From: Bedellia somnulentella
Taxonomy: Eukaryota; Arthropoda; Insecta; Lepidoptera; Bedelliidae
Assembly (NCBI GenBank): GCA_963576735.1
Contig: OY755172.1
Location: forward strand, 744,001 to 808,000
Direction: 5' to 3'
Length of the DNA stretch: 64,000 nt
A program made the position numbers and the translations under genes. Positions within the stretch are counted from its first letter, which is position 1; every line of letters starts with the position of its first letter. Of the stretch, positions 63,701 through 64,000 are shown in pieces. The notes under the pieces are model-generated. The model worked only from the letters and a program-made list of their open reading frames with translations, was not told where the DNA came from and did no database searches.

Positions 63701-64000
63701 CATGTCAAAATCATCTCGGACAGTGCATCTGTGCTACAGGCTCTGGATCGTTGTGTGTTCACTTCAGGACTAGTCCTGGAGTGCCACGGTGCTCTGGAGG
63801 AGGTAGCCGGGAAAAACATTATAACCCTTCAATGGATTAAAGGTCATAGCGGCTCATTGGGAAACGACGCGGCTGACGAACTGGCTAGGGCGGGGTCGGC
63901 CAGGAACCTGCAGGGTCCTGAACCGATTATCCCCCTGCCTTTTGGTCAGCTGCGTGCGTGGCTAAGAGAACGCACACACTCTCTCTCCAAGTCACACTGG
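60722..64000 (+). CDS. LINE ORF2: APE endonuclease, reverse transcriptase, RNase H (I/LOA-like), open to window end
   Basis: 1093 codons without a stop, starting MLPPPKTISILQTNIQHSQ and overlapping ORF1 by 17 bp in another frame. Endonuclease: ILQTNIQH, IALIQEPW, IIGADANAHHPLWG, IIDITLVS and the closing CADH. RT: FIDIEGAFDKTN, RGCPQGGVLSPLLWN and the YADD box (VGYADDLTILLNG). RNase H: VRVYTDGSKT, QAECLGII, IISDSASVL and WIKGHSGSLGNDAADELA. All expected catalytic acidic residues are present, so this ORF looks undamaged. RNase H in ORF2 suggests the I or LOA group over jockey, which lacks it. The copy may be young. Transcribed opposite to the NRF-6-like gene. Confidence 0.93.
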   Translation, partial: MLPPPKTISILQTNIQHSQAATATLRTVLDKNINSIALIQEPWIRANRICGLSNIGGKLICDTTCTNPRACIYIPKYIQSMPLTQYCSRDLIAIKITTASRVIPDVVLASCYMPGDADCPPKEMVDLVQYCEQSGTELIIGADANAHHPLWGCHAANQRGQVLSTYLFSTNLSIANIGSEPTWVTSRGQTIIDITLVSTGASHLVSNWHVSKELSCADHRRICFNITSDYTLPPPKRNPRVTNVISYRSSLKSKLNTLTNENIDGPTQIENDLKVVTAAIIESYEASCPLKQPTIPGKETSRWWTPELEKMRGELRKLFNKAKNSRLPTDWENYKSMLATYKKRIRSSKRQAWRKFCGSIESNNKAARVRKILSTDNNLTVGPLKTPDNTYTTTDTETHKLLLDCHFPDCHHTDDIDWNEEHITPPTEADRLFSRDLVTNDQIEWAVKSFNPFKSPGLDGIFPALLQWARDILSPWLVKIYQSCITYRYVPIPWREVKVTFIPKPGKSDYTDPKSFRPISLTSFLLKTLERLCDRHIREKSLAKKPLHINQHAFTKDKSTETALHNVISKIECALSTKLSTLGTFIDIEGAFDKTNIPCIEKTLKDFRVNSTLRGWVVNMLRLRAVQVTLKDTTRAIVTRGCPQGGVLSPLLWNMVVDSLLRRLNARGYFTVGYADDLTILLNGNHVNTLCNQMGQALRVVETWCNEYDLKVNPKKTELILFTHKRKLPPFELPKLFGTQLTLSKTVKYLGITLDDKLSWKPHLDNTLKKASAMLWQCKRILGKNWGLKPKIVHWLYTTIIRPVITYGSLVWWSRTRLTTAQNDLEKMQRLACMAITGCMRTAPTAALQVLLNLPALHLHIQQEAAMSSLRLKKAGHLKNDSRILHTNIYTAAIQYQPLLTAPCDRITKTIITKHNYTVVLEEEQHDYSDIKEVRVYTDGSKTNQGTGAGVYSQDLNIKISKSLGHHNTVFQAECLGIIEAAMAIKARALSDMHVKIISDSASVLQALDRCVFTSGLVLECHGALEEVAGKNIITLQWIKGHSGSLGNDAADELARAGSARNLQGPEPIIPLPFGQLRAWLRERTHSLSKSHW

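Overview
The window looks like a repeat-rich piece of an insect nuclear genome, most probably a moth or butterfly. It has split genes with GT-AG introns and AT-rich intergenic sequence. It also carries a TE community I associate with Lepidoptera: tRNA-like SINEs with TATG or TTATG tails, RTE and jockey LINEs, a Penelope-like element, and Helitrons ending in CTAG. The lineage call rests on memory of these families, not on a search.

Two host genes are well supported. Sec22, an R-SNARE of ER-Golgi traffic, is complete on the + strand: five coding exons between 31348 and 38722 give 214 codons. Downstream of its fourth exon lies a decaying tandem array of copies of that exon's 3' half. On the - strand, thirteen exons between 58600 and 44310 encode 624 residues of a nose-resistant-to-fluoxetine (NRF-6)-like multipass acyltransferase; its N-terminal exons lie outside what I can see. 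All thirteen junctions keep frame.

Region by region: 1-15.5 kb is intergenic, packed with SINEs, a Helitron tandem array (9996-11560), a fold-back element (13487-13920) and an LINE fragment. 15.6-23.3 kb is a nested pile: a Penelope-like element with an inverted terminal repeat, two antisense pieces of a ZBED-type hAT, a jockey LINE with serial fold-backs, and another TIR-like insert. 24.4-25.3 kb holds two head-to-tail TIR elements sharing one AATT. 28-31 kb has LINE fragments and SINEs. 31-39 kb is Sec22, with a pogo-like transposon remnant in intron 3. 39.0-42.3 kb holds two SINEs, one of them split by a 2.36-kb element with about 465-bp inverted repeats. 44-58.6 kb is the NRF-6-like gene; one intron contains an RTE LINE that carries an ADAT3-derived fragment and a 1.29-kb hAT-type insertion. 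60.5-64 kb is a long, undamaged LINE ORF2 (endonuclease, RT, RNase H) running off the window.

The best candidate for something undescribed is the 39828-42183 element. It has long near-identical TIRs, a 6-bp target duplication recognisable against the interrupted SINE, and one intact 458-codon gene that looks like a FEN1/XPG-family nuclease fused to a tesmin-type CXC cysteine domain, with no recognisable DDE transposase. Next are the ADAT3 fragment inside the RTE, the Sec22 exon array, and the jockey fold-back.
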